Assembly (NCBI GenBank): GCA_943788755.1
Contig: CALSRM010000003.1
Coordinates: 310,001-374,000, forward strand
Reading direction: 5' to 3'
Length of the DNA: 64,000 nucleotides
Origin: an uncultured Flavobacteriales bacterium
GTDB lineage: Bacteria; Bacteroidota; Bacteroidia; Flavobacteriales_D; Parvicellaceae
The notes below the pieces were generated by a model that made no database searches, was not told the origin of the DNA, and saw nothing but the letters and a program-made list of their open reading frames with translations. The position numbers and the translations under genes are program-made. This document shows, piece by piece, positions 29,231 to 39,268 of the stretch (the first letter of the stretch is position 1; every line of letters starts with the position of its first letter).

Positions 29231-29467
29231 TTATTGTAATGCTATAAAGTCTTTTAAGAAGGACTTTATTTTTTTCCTGAACAACAGAAATAAAATTATA
29301 TAAGGAACAATCATTAAAAAAATGATTCCCATGTTTAAACCCTGTCCAACACTCAGATCTGCTTTCTGACTGGATTCTATTTGAGCTCGACATGTAGAAC
29401 AACCTTGAGAAAACGATACTACCTGAAAACTCAGAAAAACAATTAATATGAAGAACTTCCGAAGCAT
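29231..29467 (-). CDS. Small membrane protein with periplasmic CxxC, cytochrome oxidase locus
   Basis: About 78 residues, start chosen at the second ATG so that the signal-like segment is MLRKFFILIVFLSFQVVSFS. A short periplasmic part QGCSTCRAQIESSQ follows, then one transmembrane helix (GIIFLMIVPYIILFLLF) and a basic tail. It is the last gene of the oxidase assembly block, 16 bases after DUF420. The CxxC and the context suggest a part in copper or disulfide handling during oxidase assembly, but no function is established. Confidence 0.72.
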   Translation of the reverse strand: MLRKFFILIVFLSFQVVSFSQGCSTCRAQIESSQKADLSVGQGLNMGIIFLMIVPYIILFLLFRKKIKSFLKDFIALQ

Positions 29468-29489
29468 GTACAAAGATAAATGAAAAGAT

Positions 29490-30044
29490 CTAATAATAGG
29501 GAGAGATCATTAAATAAACAATAACACCTGTAACAGCAACATACAGCCAAACAGGAAAAACGTATTTTGCCATTTTTTTATGAGCGGCGAATTCAGAAAT
29601 AGATGCTCTATATGCAGTAAATAAAATAAATGGTAAAGAAAGTCCAGCTAATAATATGTGAGAAATTAAAATTATATAATAAACATACATAATAGCACCA
29701 TCTTTACCAAATGAAGTACTATCTGCTAAAATATGATGTGCTATATAAGACAAGAGAAATAGTAATGAGAGTAGAATGGCCAGATTCATTGTCTTTTTGT
29801 GAAGAACATACCTTTTAGATTTGACAAAATAAATTCCGAGAACCAAAAGAACAGCTACTGTGCCATTAATAATTGCATTAATTTTAGCAAAAATATGCAC
29901 GTCGAATCCAAGATCTATCTTAATCTTGAGTTCATGCAACAGCACAACAACAGCGAATACAACAATGGAGACCGTCCAAATTAATCGTTTGGCCAATTTA
30001 TCATTTTTGGTGAGTGAAGGTTCGGGTAAATTCATATCTTTCAT
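29490..30044 (-). CDS. DUF420 membrane protein
   Basis: 184 residues with five or so membrane helices and conserved His residues (TVAVLLVLGIYFVKSKRYVLHKKTMNLA, SYIAHHILADST, LISHILLAGLSLPFI). DUF420 proteins are the CtaM-like group found in cytochrome c/caa3 oxidase gene clusters and thought to help oxidase maturation. It lies directly after the SCO gene on the same strand. Role inferred from family and context. Confidence 0.88.
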   Translation of the reverse strand: MKDMNLPEPSLTKNDKLAKRLIWTVSIVVFAVVVLLHELKIKIDLGFDVHIFAKINAIINGTVAVLLVLGIYFVKSKRYVLHKKTMNLAILLSLLFLLSYIAHHILADSTSFGKDGAIMYVYYIILISHILLAGLSLPFILFTAYRASISEFAAHKKMAKYVFPVWLYVAVTGVIVYLMISPYY

Positions 30045-30083
30045 TTGCTTATTATAAGTGGTTTAGGTTTAAAATAAATATAG

Positions 30084-30696
30084 TTACTCTTGGGTCAACT
30101 TTCTAACATCTACTATTAATCGCTCTACCTCTGTACTATCTGTTCCGCTGTACATTCCTCTTATTCTTGATTTAGTATCAATTAAAATGAATTTATCTGA
30201 ATGCAAGAATCCTCCTGGAGCTAAAGCATCTTCAGAATTTGGTACAAGATAGCTTAATACCCCCATTTCATAAATCGACTTTTGATCTCCCGTTACAAAA
30301 TTCCAATTAGAATTATCAATTTTTTTGTTTTCACAATACCACTTCAGCCTTCCTACGGTATCAGTTTTTCGGATCTACGGTATGTGTTAGAAATGAAATA
30401 TTCAGTTCTTTGGTTGCTGCCTGAACTTTCGTGATGTTTTTGGTCAATACCGGACAAATACCCGGACATCTGGTAAAAAAGAAATTTGCTACATATACTT
30501 TCCCTTCATAATCTTCTTTGGAAATTAATTTACCGTCTTGATTGGTAAAGTTCCAATAAGAAACAGTATGATAAATAGTGTCTGTATCTATTCCTTCGAT
30601 AAATTCCTTTTGACCCCAGATCGGCAACTTATCATCTTCTTTGCAAGAAGTGAAAAACAGTGAAACTAATAGAGTATATAACAATCCTTTAATCAT
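30084..30696 (-). CDS. SCO1/SenC copper chaperone lipoprotein, one frameshift
   Basis: About 203 residues after correction. SCO proteins deliver copper to the CuA site of cytochrome oxidase. N-terminus with lipobox-like LFFTSCKED; thioredoxin fold with the copper site CPGIC in FFTRCPGICPVLT; the third ligand region is the tail LVPNSEDALAPGGFLHSDKF. The frame breaks at ~30362-30370, where one extra A in CCGAAAAACTG turns DPKTDT into a stop. Its start overlaps the upstream SCO-like gene by 8 bases. Confidence 0.87.
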
Positions 30697-31396
30697 TCTT
30701 TTTAAAATATTCTTCTCTTAACAAAAGTACAATTTCCTTCGATATTCTCGTAATATCTGGGCTAAGAGCAGTTACGTACTTCCCTCTAACGTGTCGTTCT
30801 TTATCTAATAATAGCGTAATTATATACGCTTCTTTGTCATTGCCATAAAAAGAGTCTTTCTTTAGCCAAGGATTGCCTTTACCCAGCTCCATGTCGAAAA
30901 AAGCATTTTCCATACCTTTTACAAAAACCCATTTATCTCCCTTTATTTCATGATGTTTATACATTAAGTGCATGTCTGCAACCGTATCATTACTATTTAC
31001 CATGTGTGATAGTATTCTGACGTCATCAAAATCAATATCATTTACAAAATCATCATAAACATATCTCTTGAACTCCATAAAATTAATAGGACAAACAATT
31101 AAACTATCGTTTGGACATTTACCTGAAATAAAATTTACGATGAGTATTTTATCTTCGAAATCTTTTTCAGTAATAATATTGTTATCAACATCTGTAAACG
31201 AAAATGTATCGACTTTGTAATGAATCGTATCATTCACCATTTTGCCTCCTATTTCTTTTTGTAAAATTTCATGTTCTCCAAAATATGGGAGCTCGAAAAA
31301 AGAGGGTGTTCCTTGCTTCAGAATAACAATAAAAAAAGCCGGAAGTAAGAATATTCCGGCTAATATTAAAAATTTAAAAATTTTCTTTTTGTTCAT
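30689..31396 (-). CDS. SCO-like thioredoxin-fold protein lacking the usual copper site
   Basis: 235 residues with one N-terminal membrane anchor (FLILAGIFLLPAFFIVIL) and a thioredoxin-like domain. The layout (FSFTDVDNNIITEKDFEDKILIVNFISGKCP) is that of SCO proteins, but the CxxxC copper motif is replaced by a longer-spaced pair CPNDSLIVC, and the usual His context is not evident (ILSHMVNSNDT is the nearest). Found between COX4 and the true SCO gene. Perhaps a thiol-handling partner in CuA assembly; this is an inference. Confidence 0.78.
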   Translation of the reverse strand: MNKKKIFKFLILAGIFLLPAFFIVILKQGTPSFFELPYFGEHEILQKEIGGKMVNDTIHYKVDTFSFTDVDNNIITEKDFEDKILIVNFISGKCPNDSLIVCPINFMEFKRYVYDDFVNDIDFDDVRILSHMVNSNDTVADMHLMYKHHEIKGDKWVFVKGMENAFFDMELGKGNPWLKKDSFYGNDKEAYIITLLLDKERHVRGKYVTALSPDITRISKEIVLLLREEYFKKND

Positions 31397-31407
31397 TGAA
31401 AAATCAT

Positions 31408-31791
31408 TTATTGATGAATAATTTCACCCCAATAAGTAGCCTCCGTGAACAAGTGAAAAATTAAGTAAACAATAAATAGAATATAAGGCCCTAAAACCAT
31501 GTACCTAAAGTTTTTACGTTCGTCACCTAAGTGCATAAATGAAAGGACAATGTATCCCGCTTTTACCAATGTAAGAAAAATAAACCCCCATTTAATAATC
31601 CACCAAGAGTCATTTGGCACACCTTCATAAAATTGCTTGATAGACCCACCGGTAATCACTTCCACAATTGTAATAGCTGTAAGGATTATGGTTACTTTCC
31701 AAATCTTTTTCCTAAGTACCTTACCATGCTCTTCATCATGATTGGCGCTTAATGCGTATTCCTTGTCTAAATCTAAGTCGTCTCTTAACAT
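31408..31791 (-). CDS. Cytochrome c oxidase subunit IV-type protein
   Basis: 127 residues; soluble charged N-terminus and three membrane helices (VTIILTAITIVEVITGG, WGFIFLTLVKAGYIVLSFMHLGDE, MVLGPYILFIVYLIFHLFTEATYWG). KAGYIVLSFMHLGDE is typical of the caa3-type COX4/CtaF family. Its position after two COX3 genes matches the usual Bacteroidota order. Structural subunit of the terminal oxidase. Confidence 0.88.
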   Translation of the reverse strand: MLRDDLDLDKEYALSANHDEEHGKVLRKKIWKVTIILTAITIVEVITGGSIKQFYEGVPNDSWWIIKWGFIFLTLVKAGYIVLSFMHLGDERKNFRYMVLGPYILFIVYLIFHLFTEATYWGEIIHQ

Positions 31792-31811
31792 ATCTTTAAA
31801 AGATTAAATAA

Positions 31812-32639
31812 TTATACCAAATAGAAGAATGTAAATACAAACACCCATACTAAATCTACAAAGTGCCAATACAGTCCCACTTTTTCTACCATTTCAAAAT
31901 GACCTCTCTCGTCGTAAACTCCTTTTTTAACGTTAATTAAAATTATTAGGTTGATAACAACTCCTGACAGAACGTGGAATCCGTGGAATCCAGTAATAAA
32001 GAAAAATAAATTTCCAAATTGCGGAATCATTGGCGCATATTCATTCTCAATCATATTAGCACCTTGAATAGCTCCTAAAGGCTCTGCCATGTATTGAGAG
32101 ACCAATGCTGGATCAGTAATCATTTGTCCATGGCCATAATCTAACGAAAACCCACCGCCTACAACTTCTCGAATAGTAGCCCATCCATCATTCATTAATT
32201 CTGGTGTTAATATAACTCCGTAATGTGAACCGTGAATAAAGTGATACCATTCCCAAGCTTGAGAACCAACAAAAAAGGCTCCTCCAATTACGGTAAGCGT
32301 GAGCCATTTGATAACTGCCTTCTTGTCTAGTCTATGTCCTGCCTCCACGGCAAGCACCATAGTAACAGAACTAACAATTAAGATAAATGTCATCAACGCC
32401 ACATATAATAATGGAAACCCATTTCCTAAAAATGGCATTGCATTAAACACCTCTTCTCCAATTGGCCAATCACCATATTGGTGACGAAAATATCCATAAG
32501 TACATAGTAACCCTCCAAAAGTTAATGCATCTGAGACAAGGAAAAACCACATCCACTGTTTACCGTAACTAAGTCTAAATGGTGATCCCCCACCTCCCCA
32601 AAGAGTTGCTGAATCTACTTTTTCTGAATGTCCTGCCAT
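31812..32639 (-). CDS. Cytochrome c oxidase subunit III
   Basis: 275 residues. Heme-copper oxidase subunit III in the inner membrane. N-terminal SPFRLSYGKQWMWFFLVSDALTFGGLL, the SQAWEWYHFIHG segment, a loop of about 60 residues, and the C-terminal FFFITGFHGFHVLSGVVINL and GLYWHFVDLVWVFVF helices are typical. In this phylum two subunit-III genes occur in tandem; the other lies immediately upstream. Subunits I and II are not in the window. Confidence 0.92.
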   Translation of the reverse strand: MAGHSEKVDSATLWGGGGSPFRLSYGKQWMWFFLVSDALTFGGLLCTYGYFRHQYGDWPIGEEVFNAMPFLGNGFPLLYVALMTFILIVSSVTMVLAVEAGHRLDKKAVIKWLTLTVIGGAFFVGSQAWEWYHFIHGSHYGVILTPELMNDGWATIREVVGGGFSLDYGHGQMITDPALVSQYMAEPLGAIQGANMIENEYAPMIPQFGNLFFFITGFHGFHVLSGVVINLIILINVKKGVYDERGHFEMVEKVGLYWHFVDLVWVFVFTFFYLV

Positions 32640-32666
32640 TTCTAATTGTTTTTTAATACCGCAAGT

Positions 32667-33950
32667 TTAATGAAAATATTGTAATAATAGGAATAATGAA
32701 AGCCATAATACACCTAAAAAATGCCAAATTATACTCGTTACTTGAATCCCCAATTGGTTTTTTTCTGTATAATACCCTTTAAAGGACCTCTTAATTATTA
32801 CAAATAATAGGATTAAAGCAACGAGCACATGTAAAACATGCATCCCTGTAAACACGTAAATATATGAGCTTGCAATATTTCCTGCTTGTCGCATTTCATT
32901 ATTTTGAGCATTGTTTAACTCTTCTCTTAGCCTGGTCCATTTACCATTTTTATAATGAATTTCAATTCCATCATTTAACATAACATTGGTTTCGAAACTA
33001 ACTTGATCAAGAAGCTCACCATTCACATAAATTTCACCTTTTTTAATTTCATACTCCTGCCCTCCTTCAAACACCTTCTTGTTAATGTTTGCGACCTCAC
33101 CTGGAGTTAAGTCGTGTGCAGGAAAATACAACTTGTTGTTCTCGTATTCTAAAGTTTCATTATTCAATCGAACCGTAAAATCGAGACCATACTCTCCTTT
33201 TAATGCAAAAAGAGGTGTTTGGTTATATACGCCAAATGCAAACCTAAATAAATCTTTTTGAGCAGACGCAAGAAAAACTTCTCCATTAACAACTGCTTTT
33301 TTCTCCTTAAAATCGACTATACCTTCTTTTAATGAGTCCTTGTGTAAACGCAGAATAGAATAAGGGTTGTTATAATTGTCAACCGTATAATTATCTAACT
33401 TCTCCTTACGACGATCTCCACAAATTTGATAAGCAAACGCCCTTATCTCTTGTACCTCCATTTCAGATAAAACTTCTCCGCCAACTAGATAGTCTTTTCC
33501 GTTAAAGTCAATCTTTTCCTCATCCTTAAGAAGTATAAAATCAGTTCCATAAGCACCATAAGTATAAAATATATTACCCGTTACGACATTTCCCTGACTA
33601 TATAGTTTTTCCCACCCCTTGTATTGAACATATGCGAATGACACACCAAAAAGCATCGTTAAAATCAAGAATCCTTTTAGCATTCCTTGTTTATTCTGTT
33701 TTGCAAAACGCAAAGCCAAATAAAGCGTTATACTGCTGAGAATTATTAAAAGGGTGCTAATATAAAATGGCTTTGGTAATTCAATAACTACCCACGCTTT
33801 ATCCATTTTACTTACAATAAACGCACTCACCCATCCAGCAAACAACAAGACACTTGCAATAACCATGTACCAAGCAATCCCTTTAACAACTTTTTTATGT
33901 TTATGATTTTCTAACTCTTTTCCCGAGTGTTCATCTTCAGGGTTCCCCAT
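32667..33950 (-). CDS. Cytochrome c oxidase subunit III with a ~235-residue insertion
   Basis: 427 residues, about twice the usual ~195-200 of this first COX3. Helices 1-3 lie at about residues 24-46, 60-82 and 90-110 (then YKGWEKLYSQGNVVTGN); helices 4-5 begin at ~361 (SSYIYVFTGMHVLHVLVALI; TSIIWHFLGVLWLSLFLLL). Between them is a soluble, non-repetitive segment of charged beta-type sequence (residues ~120-355) with no stop or frame break, which would project from the membrane. The junction falls where ordinary homologues have only a short loop. The start abuts ctaB. Confidence 0.87.
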   Translation of the reverse strand: MGNPEDEHSGKELENHKHKKVVKGIAWYMVIASVLLFAGWVSAFIVSKMDKAWVVIELPKPFYISTLLIILSSITLYLALRFAKQNKQGMLKGFLILTMLFGVSFAYVQYKGWEKLYSQGNVVTGNIFYTYGAYGTDFILLKDEEKIDFNGKDYLVGGEVLSEMEVQEIRAFAYQICGDRRKEKLDNYTVDNYNNPYSILRLHKDSLKEGIVDFKEKKAVVNGEVFLASAQKDLFRFAFGVYNQTPLFALKGEYGLDFTVRLNNETLEYENNKLYFPAHDLTPGEVANINKKVFEGGQEYEIKKGEIYVNGELLDQVSFETNVMLNDGIEIHYKNGKWTRLREELNNAQNNEMRQAGNIASSYIYVFTGMHVLHVLVALILLFVIIKRSFKGYYTEKNQLGIQVTSIIWHFLGVLWLSLFLLLQYFH

Positions 33951-34847
33951 CTATTGTATTTTATCAATTAAATAAACAATTAGCATTATGGGCAAATATA
34001 GAAATGAGCCAAACATTAATTGTATTGCAAATTTAGTATCTAATGTTTTGTAAAGTTTATAAGCAGGGATACACATTAATATTCCAAAAACAATGGCAAT
34101 AATAGCAGACACAATACCCGTCATGTCAATTACCCAAGGCAACATTCCTACTGGGATTAATGCGGCTGTATAAAGCAATATTTGATATGCACTTTTTTTA
34201 TCCCTTCCTCCTAATGAAGGCAGCATCCAAAACCCTCCTTTCTGGTAATCATCGTGCAATTTCCAAGCGATGGCCCAAAAATGAGGAAATTGCCAAAAAA
34301 ACTGGGTTAAGAACAAGATTCCTGCTTCTAGACAAAACCCTCCAGACGCTGCAACATAACCTAACATCGGGGGCACACTACCAGGGAAAGCACCAACAAA
34401 AACAGAAAGTGGCGTAATCGTTTTTAACGGTGTATAAATTAAGACATATGACGCCAATGCAAGCATCCCAAGGATAGCACTTAATGGATTTAATTGCCAC
34501 AATGATAGAATTCCTATTATTCCTATAAGGGAGGAGAAAACCAAAGCTTCAACAACACTTACCTTACCTGTCGGCATCGGACGGTTTTTAGTGCGGTCCA
34601 TTTTCTTGTCCAAATCTTTTTCCCAAATTTGATTAAACGAATTAGAAGAACCTGTTACGAGAAATCCTCCTGCACCTAAGAACAGAAGGTCCATCCAAAC
34701 GATTGCTCCAGGAGCTAACATATAGCCTAGTACTGCAGAAAAAACGACCAACCACGCTAGTCGCAATTTCATCAATCCCGTGTAAGCAGAAACCTTACTT
34801 GAAAAATTCATTGTTTCAACCGTTATATTTCCTTCCTCCTGATACAT
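33951..34847 (-). CDS. ctaB: Protoheme IX farnesyltransferase
   Basis: 298 residues; prenyltransferase that makes heme O from heme B for the oxidase. Seen: the Asp-rich motif in NSFNQIWEKDLDKKMDRTKNRPMPTG, the second polar loop YTPLKTITPLSVFVGAFPGS, and WQFPHFWAIAWKLHDDYQKGG. About eight to nine membrane helices. The start could also be the internal ATG at MNFSSK. First gene of the oxidase block, followed without a gap by COX3. Confidence 0.95.
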   Translation of the reverse strand: MYQEEGNITVETMNFSSKVSAYTGLMKLRLAWLVVFSAVLGYMLAPGAIVWMDLLFLGAGGFLVTGSSNSFNQIWEKDLDKKMDRTKNRPMPTGKVSVVEALVFSSLIGIIGILSLWQLNPLSAILGMLALASYVLIYTPLKTITPLSVFVGAFPGSVPPMLGYVAASGGFCLEAGILFLTQFFWQFPHFWAIAWKLHDDYQKGGFWMLPSLGGRDKKSAYQILLYTAALIPVGMLPWVIDMTGIVSAIIAIVFGILMCIPAYKLYKTLDTKFAIQLMFGSFLYLPIMLIVYLIDKIQ

Positions 34848-34902
34848 AAATCGAGTGCAAAAATAGTGAATTTTACCTTACATTACCTATGAATACCGAA
34901 AA

Positions 34903-36480
34903 TCAGTAGTCTTTATACTCATTCCAAATAAGTGAGGACACCCCTAATTGAAACAGGGTTGTTAATTCGCTAATACCATTATATTTATCAACCCGATAAA
35001 CAAACTGAGCGAATGCTCTCAGGTTCGTTTCCTTCATAAGCGAATAAGAAACCTTTAAACTATTATACAATACTATATGGTTCTCTCCTTGCCCAATAGT
35101 GTGGCCATAATCCCTATTTGGGTGGTTGGCGTCAACTTCTCTAGCTAAATAAGAATTAAACATATCTCCTCCATAGTTATTCAAAGAAGAATCTTTACCA
35201 TATTCCAAGTAATTAAACTGCTCTTCGAAATACCATTTCCCTTTTTTATATCTTATAAAATTTGACAACTCGTAATAATTGGCCCCTGCTGGGTGAACAA
35301 GTGATTGATTATTATGACCGTAATTTATCAAAGAAGATTGATGAGAATAAGTGAAAGGACGAACAAGGTTAAATTCAGATTGAACACCAAAGTTTTTTAT
35401 GCCTAAAGCATCATACGATTTAGCTCCAACTTGGACACCATATTTATTCGCCCACCATTTGTTACCCGCTTTCATCTCAATTAAATAGAATTCATCAAAG
35501 ATTACTTGGCTATATAAAATGTTCTTCTTCTTAATTCTACACTTAGCGCTTGCCCCAATTAGCGAGTTGTCTGAGGAACCCATGGCAAATTCTGGAGCTC
35601 TGAAAAATATTGCAGGATTCATGTAGCTAACGTCAAAGCCTCTATTGTGCAAGGTGTCGGAACCTTGCCAAACAACTGTTTCAAATAATCCTAAATTAAT
35701 CTCCTTCGTAACATTCCAACTTAAAAAGTGAGAGCTCGTAAATTTATTTCGATTACTCCCCGTTCTAAAATCATTGTGCCATGAATATAAATTTACATAT
35801 TTCACATTCCAAAAAGTACTTTCAATTCTTAAATATGGGTAAGCAGCAGCATTATCCGACAAAAGCAACGAACGATACCCATCTCCCCAAAAATGCTTCC
35901 CTTTTCCCAATAAAAATGAAAAATATTTATTCGCATCGTACAACAACGAACCTTCCCAATGATTTACATTCAAAATTTCAGCTCCTGGATTTGTGGCTCG
36001 ACCAACAGACGGGATTACTTCTTGGCTGAAGAGAGACGAATCCATATAGCTAGGTTGATTACTTCCTACATATCTATAAAATCCATTAAACGTAAATTTT
36101 TCACCGATAAAACCTTTCAAATAAGCCCCTGCTCCATAATCCGTTAAGATTTCTGCTTTATCCTCAAGCTGAGCGGTTCCAAATGCCGATATTAAGGGAA
36201 CAATAAACAACCCATTCTTTTTCGAGTAGCTGTTGTCAATTATTTTATTTAAAAAAAAAGTAGAGGTTTGCTTTTCATTGCTAATATTTGTCCTGCTTAA
36301 ACTTGAGATTGTATAAGGCTTTATTGCTGTGTGAAAATTACTATCACTTTGATTAATCTTTGATTCGAGTTCAAAATCAAACGCTCGATTCATGTTAACC
36401 AATCCTCTTTGGGAAAATAGCACGATAGGAATACAGGTAAATAACGCTACTAAACTTATATTGAAACGGTATTTCCTCAT
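34903..36480 (-). CDS. wzi: Capsule assembly Wzi-family outer-membrane protein, intact copy
   Basis: 525 residues with an N-terminal signal (ISLVALFTCIPIVLFSQ). Wzi proteins are outer-membrane barrels with lectin-like activity that help anchor or organise capsular polysaccharide. Recognisable family blocks: HTAIKPY near the start, the strand LLGKGKHFWGDGYRSLLLSDNAAAYPYL and the long run of amphipathic strands after it. Directly downstream of wecA (2-3 bases). A second, frameshifted Wzi gene lies at 37669-39253 and shares both blocks, so this is a paralogue pair. Confidence 0.87.
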   Translation of the reverse strand: MRKYRFNISLVALFTCIPIVLFSQRGLVNMNRAFDFELESKINQSDSNFHTAIKPYTISSLSRTNISNEKQTSTFFLNKIIDNSYSKKNGLFIVPLISAFGTAQLEDKAEILTDYGAGAYLKGFIGEKFTFNGFYRYVGSNQPSYMDSSLFSQEVIPSVGRATNPGAEILNVNHWEGSLLYDANKYFSFLLGKGKHFWGDGYRSLLLSDNAAAYPYLRIESTFWNVKYVNLYSWHNDFRTGSNRNKFTSSHFLSWNVTKEINLGLFETVVWQGSDTLHNRGFDVSYMNPAIFFRAPEFAMGSSDNSLIGASAKCRIKKKNILYSQVIFDEFYLIEMKAGNKWWANKYGVQVGAKSYDALGIKNFGVQSEFNLVRPFTYSHQSSLINYGHNNQSLVHPAGANYYELSNFIRYKKGKWYFEEQFNYLEYGKDSSLNNYGGDMFNSYLAREVDANHPNRDYGHTIGQGENHIVLYNSLKVSYSLMKETNLRAFAQFVYRVDKYNGISELTTLFQLGVSSLIWNEYKDY

Positions 36481-36482
36481 TT

Positions 36483-37595
36483 CTACGTTAAGTTTTCAGC
36501 TTTCTTCGCTTTTATTAAAAACGGAATAGCCATTAATATGAATGCTATTAGCACCTGCTACAACAAGAGCCATTGTAGGGTTTTTTGGATTAATAAACAC
36601 TACCGATACAACCACAATAATATTGTATAGGTACAAAATCAAAACAGCTTTAGCATGATTTAAGTCCCAAAGCAATCAACCGATGGTGAATATGGTTTCT
36701 ATCTGCCAAAAAGGGTGAAGACACCCTTTATTGCTCTAATCGTAAAAACGCGGATTGTATCAATCAGCGGATACACTAGAATGGACATCACTAAAACAGG
36801 CTTATTTACAGAGGCCAACCAATTTGGAACAACAATGTTGGTTAATGTTTTTCCATTAATCAGTTCTGGAAGATTTATCACGCTTATTGCTAAAACACAT
36901 ATAATTGCTCCAACCACCAAAGACCCTGAATCACCCATAAATATTCGAGCTGGGGAAAAGTTAAACACTAAAAACCCCAGCAGAGCTCCGCACAAGACAA
37001 ATGCCAATAGTGCCAATGGCACATCTCCCCAGAACAAAAATATTAAACCAAAAAATCCAGAAATAATGAAGCCAATCCCTCCTGCAAGCCCATCAATTCC
37101 ATCAATTAAATTGAACGCATTTACAATAACAATATAAACAAAAAGAGAAAGTAAATAGCTTTGCCATATTTCTAAACTTCTCAACCCAAAAATACCATGC
37201 ATACTTTCAATTCGAATATCTGCCATTATCACCATAATAAAGCCAACAATTATATGTGCTCCTAGTTTTTTCATTGGAGCTGTTCCAATAATATCATCTT
37301 TAACACCAACAAAAAAGAGAAGAATTAATATTGCGATCAAATGCTTAAAGTTTGAAAGCATATTATCGATGTGCTTGTACTCTTCTGGAAACCATAGAGA
37401 ATATGAAAACACGATAGCTCCAAAAATAATAATCCCCCCAATGGTAGGAACGCTGCGACTGTGAAGTTTTCTGTCGTCTCCAGGTTCATCTACTAAGTGC
37501 TTTAGTTTAGCCACCTTGATTAGAGATGGCGTAGCCAAAAGTACCACCAAAAATGATGTTATGAAACCTAAAAAAAGTATCTTATCTCCAATCAT
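36483..37595 (-). CDS. WecA/MraY-family polyprenyl-phosphate sugar-1-phosphate transferase, frameshifted near the 3' end
   Basis: Initiates surface glycan synthesis by moving a sugar-1-phosphate to undecaprenyl phosphate. The intact 298 residues carry the family motifs DEPGDDRKLHSRSVPTIGG, NLIDGIDGLAGG and FMGDSGSLVVG, with about ten membrane helices. The frame then breaks at ~36705 (extra T, so VSPFLADRNHIHHRL is lost), ~36660 (extra A) and ~36550; the corrected product continues HIHHRLIALGLNHAKA and ends near AKKAENLT at 36483. HIHHR is the expected WecA-type C-terminal motif. Confidence 0.85.
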
Positions 37596-37668
37596 ATTAA
37601 ACAGCCCTATTAATCAAAGGTAAAACGAATTGCGAAACAGCCCAATTTCTTTATGCCAAATAGCTATA

Positions 37669-39253
37669 TTATTGCTCATAGTAGAAGTTATTGAGTGCTG
37701 TCCGTATTCCAATTTGCCAAAACCATTCATTACTACTCCAATTATCTCCACTTTCTGAACGGCTATAAGCATTTCCAAAAATTTGCATTCGCGTTTTGAT
37801 ATTTAAGTTTAAACCCAATTCGCCGCCAAAATAATTCCAGCTAATTTTTTCCGAGGCAACTGCAATTAAAATAGCATCATTTGGCAAGAATATGTTTTCA
37901 CCATAAATAGATCCTCCAAACCTTTCCTTTTGCGCATAAAAATATTTTGCAGTTGCAAAAAATCTATTCTTTTCAAAATGTGCCATTACCACCAACTCAT
38001 TAAAAGACGCTCCCAGTGGATGCGCCAACTCTTGATTAGCGTGAGAATAACTTTGTATTATATTCTCGCTAGACTTGGTAAATAAGTAGGGAACAGCGCT
38101 GTTGTATTCTAGCATTAGCCAGCTATTTTTAGCCTTGAATAAATCGAACCATTTTCCCCCTACTTGAAAGCCGGTTTTAGAAAAATCATCCATTACAAAC
38201 TGCCCATATATTTTGACATTTTCAATTGGAACAACATTCATATTAACTCCAAATACTACTTTGTTTTCCTCGTTATTCGCATTTAAGCCTGAACCGACTC
38301 CAATAACAGGAATGTAAAATGATGGATCAACAGCAATTTCTCCTATTGAATCTTCATACCTTCGGTAAATTACTCCTTCAAAAAAGCCTATTTCCAATTG
38401 CTTTTTTGGTTTGAATGAAAGGTAATGAAATGACCCACTCTTTCTTTTAAACAATGCCTCAGGAGATGCAGATAATGGCATTCTTTCTAATGTTTGCATC
38501 CAAGCATTAACCGTTTTATAAAATAGCTTGCCCTCTAACAAATTTAGAGAAAATGATAAATAAGGGTAATTAAATGAATTATCTGACAGTAGCATTGACC
38601 TATATCCATCGCCAATAAAATGTTTGCCTTGTCCAAACTGAATGTTAAGTTCTTCGATTGGCGAATAACTAATATAACCGCTTGACATTCCTACATCCTG
38701 TCCTTTATCTTTGAAAATTTTTGACTCTTCCTAAACCAAAAGCTACTCCCCTTGCATCAGCAACGCTATCTAAATATTCAGGATAATAGAACTGGTTTTC
38801 ATAATATCTTGTCTCAAAGGAGAATTTTGAAGTAATGTTCCCAGAAACTCGAACACCTCTTGTATTCGTATAAATTGAGGTAGTTGTATCAGTATAATTT
38901 GTTCGGCCAGTGCCTAAATTAAACAATGGATCTGCTGTTAAAAAGACATCGTCCTCCTTAATGTTTAATAAGTTTTCTTTGAATAATTTTACTGTAAATT
39001 CATAATAATAAACCCCAGTGTCATTAAAAACTGCTGCATAAGAAGACGGAGAAATAAATGTTTGCTGATACGGCTTAATCGCTGTGTGCACATTTTGATT
39101 TGCTATCAAAATACTCTTTTCAATCTTTTGAGAAATCGAATAATTAATCGGAATATTTTGTCTTTGAGAAAAACTAGTTGCCTAAAAAGATCAAGAAGCC
39201 CAGAACAAAAGTCTCTTTCTTTAAAAAAGCTTTTATGTCTCTAAATTCTTCAT
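37669..39253 (-). CDS. wzi: Capsule assembly Wzi-family protein, second copy with at least three frameshifts
   Basis: About 528 residues after correction. Readable parts are a hydrophobic signal (ETFVLGFLIFL), HTAIKPYQQTF, VAFGLGRVK, QFGQGKHFIGDGYRSMLLSDN and a run of barrel strands ending NNFYYEQ. Breaks: ~38713 (one extra A in GTCAAAAATTTT), ~39180 (one extra G) and ~39232. The start is the ATG at 39251-39253, which is tentative because two breaks follow it closely. It lies between fcl and wecA, so it belongs to the same polysaccharide block. Confidence 0.82.
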
Positions 39254-39268
39254 GAAAACAACTGGTTA

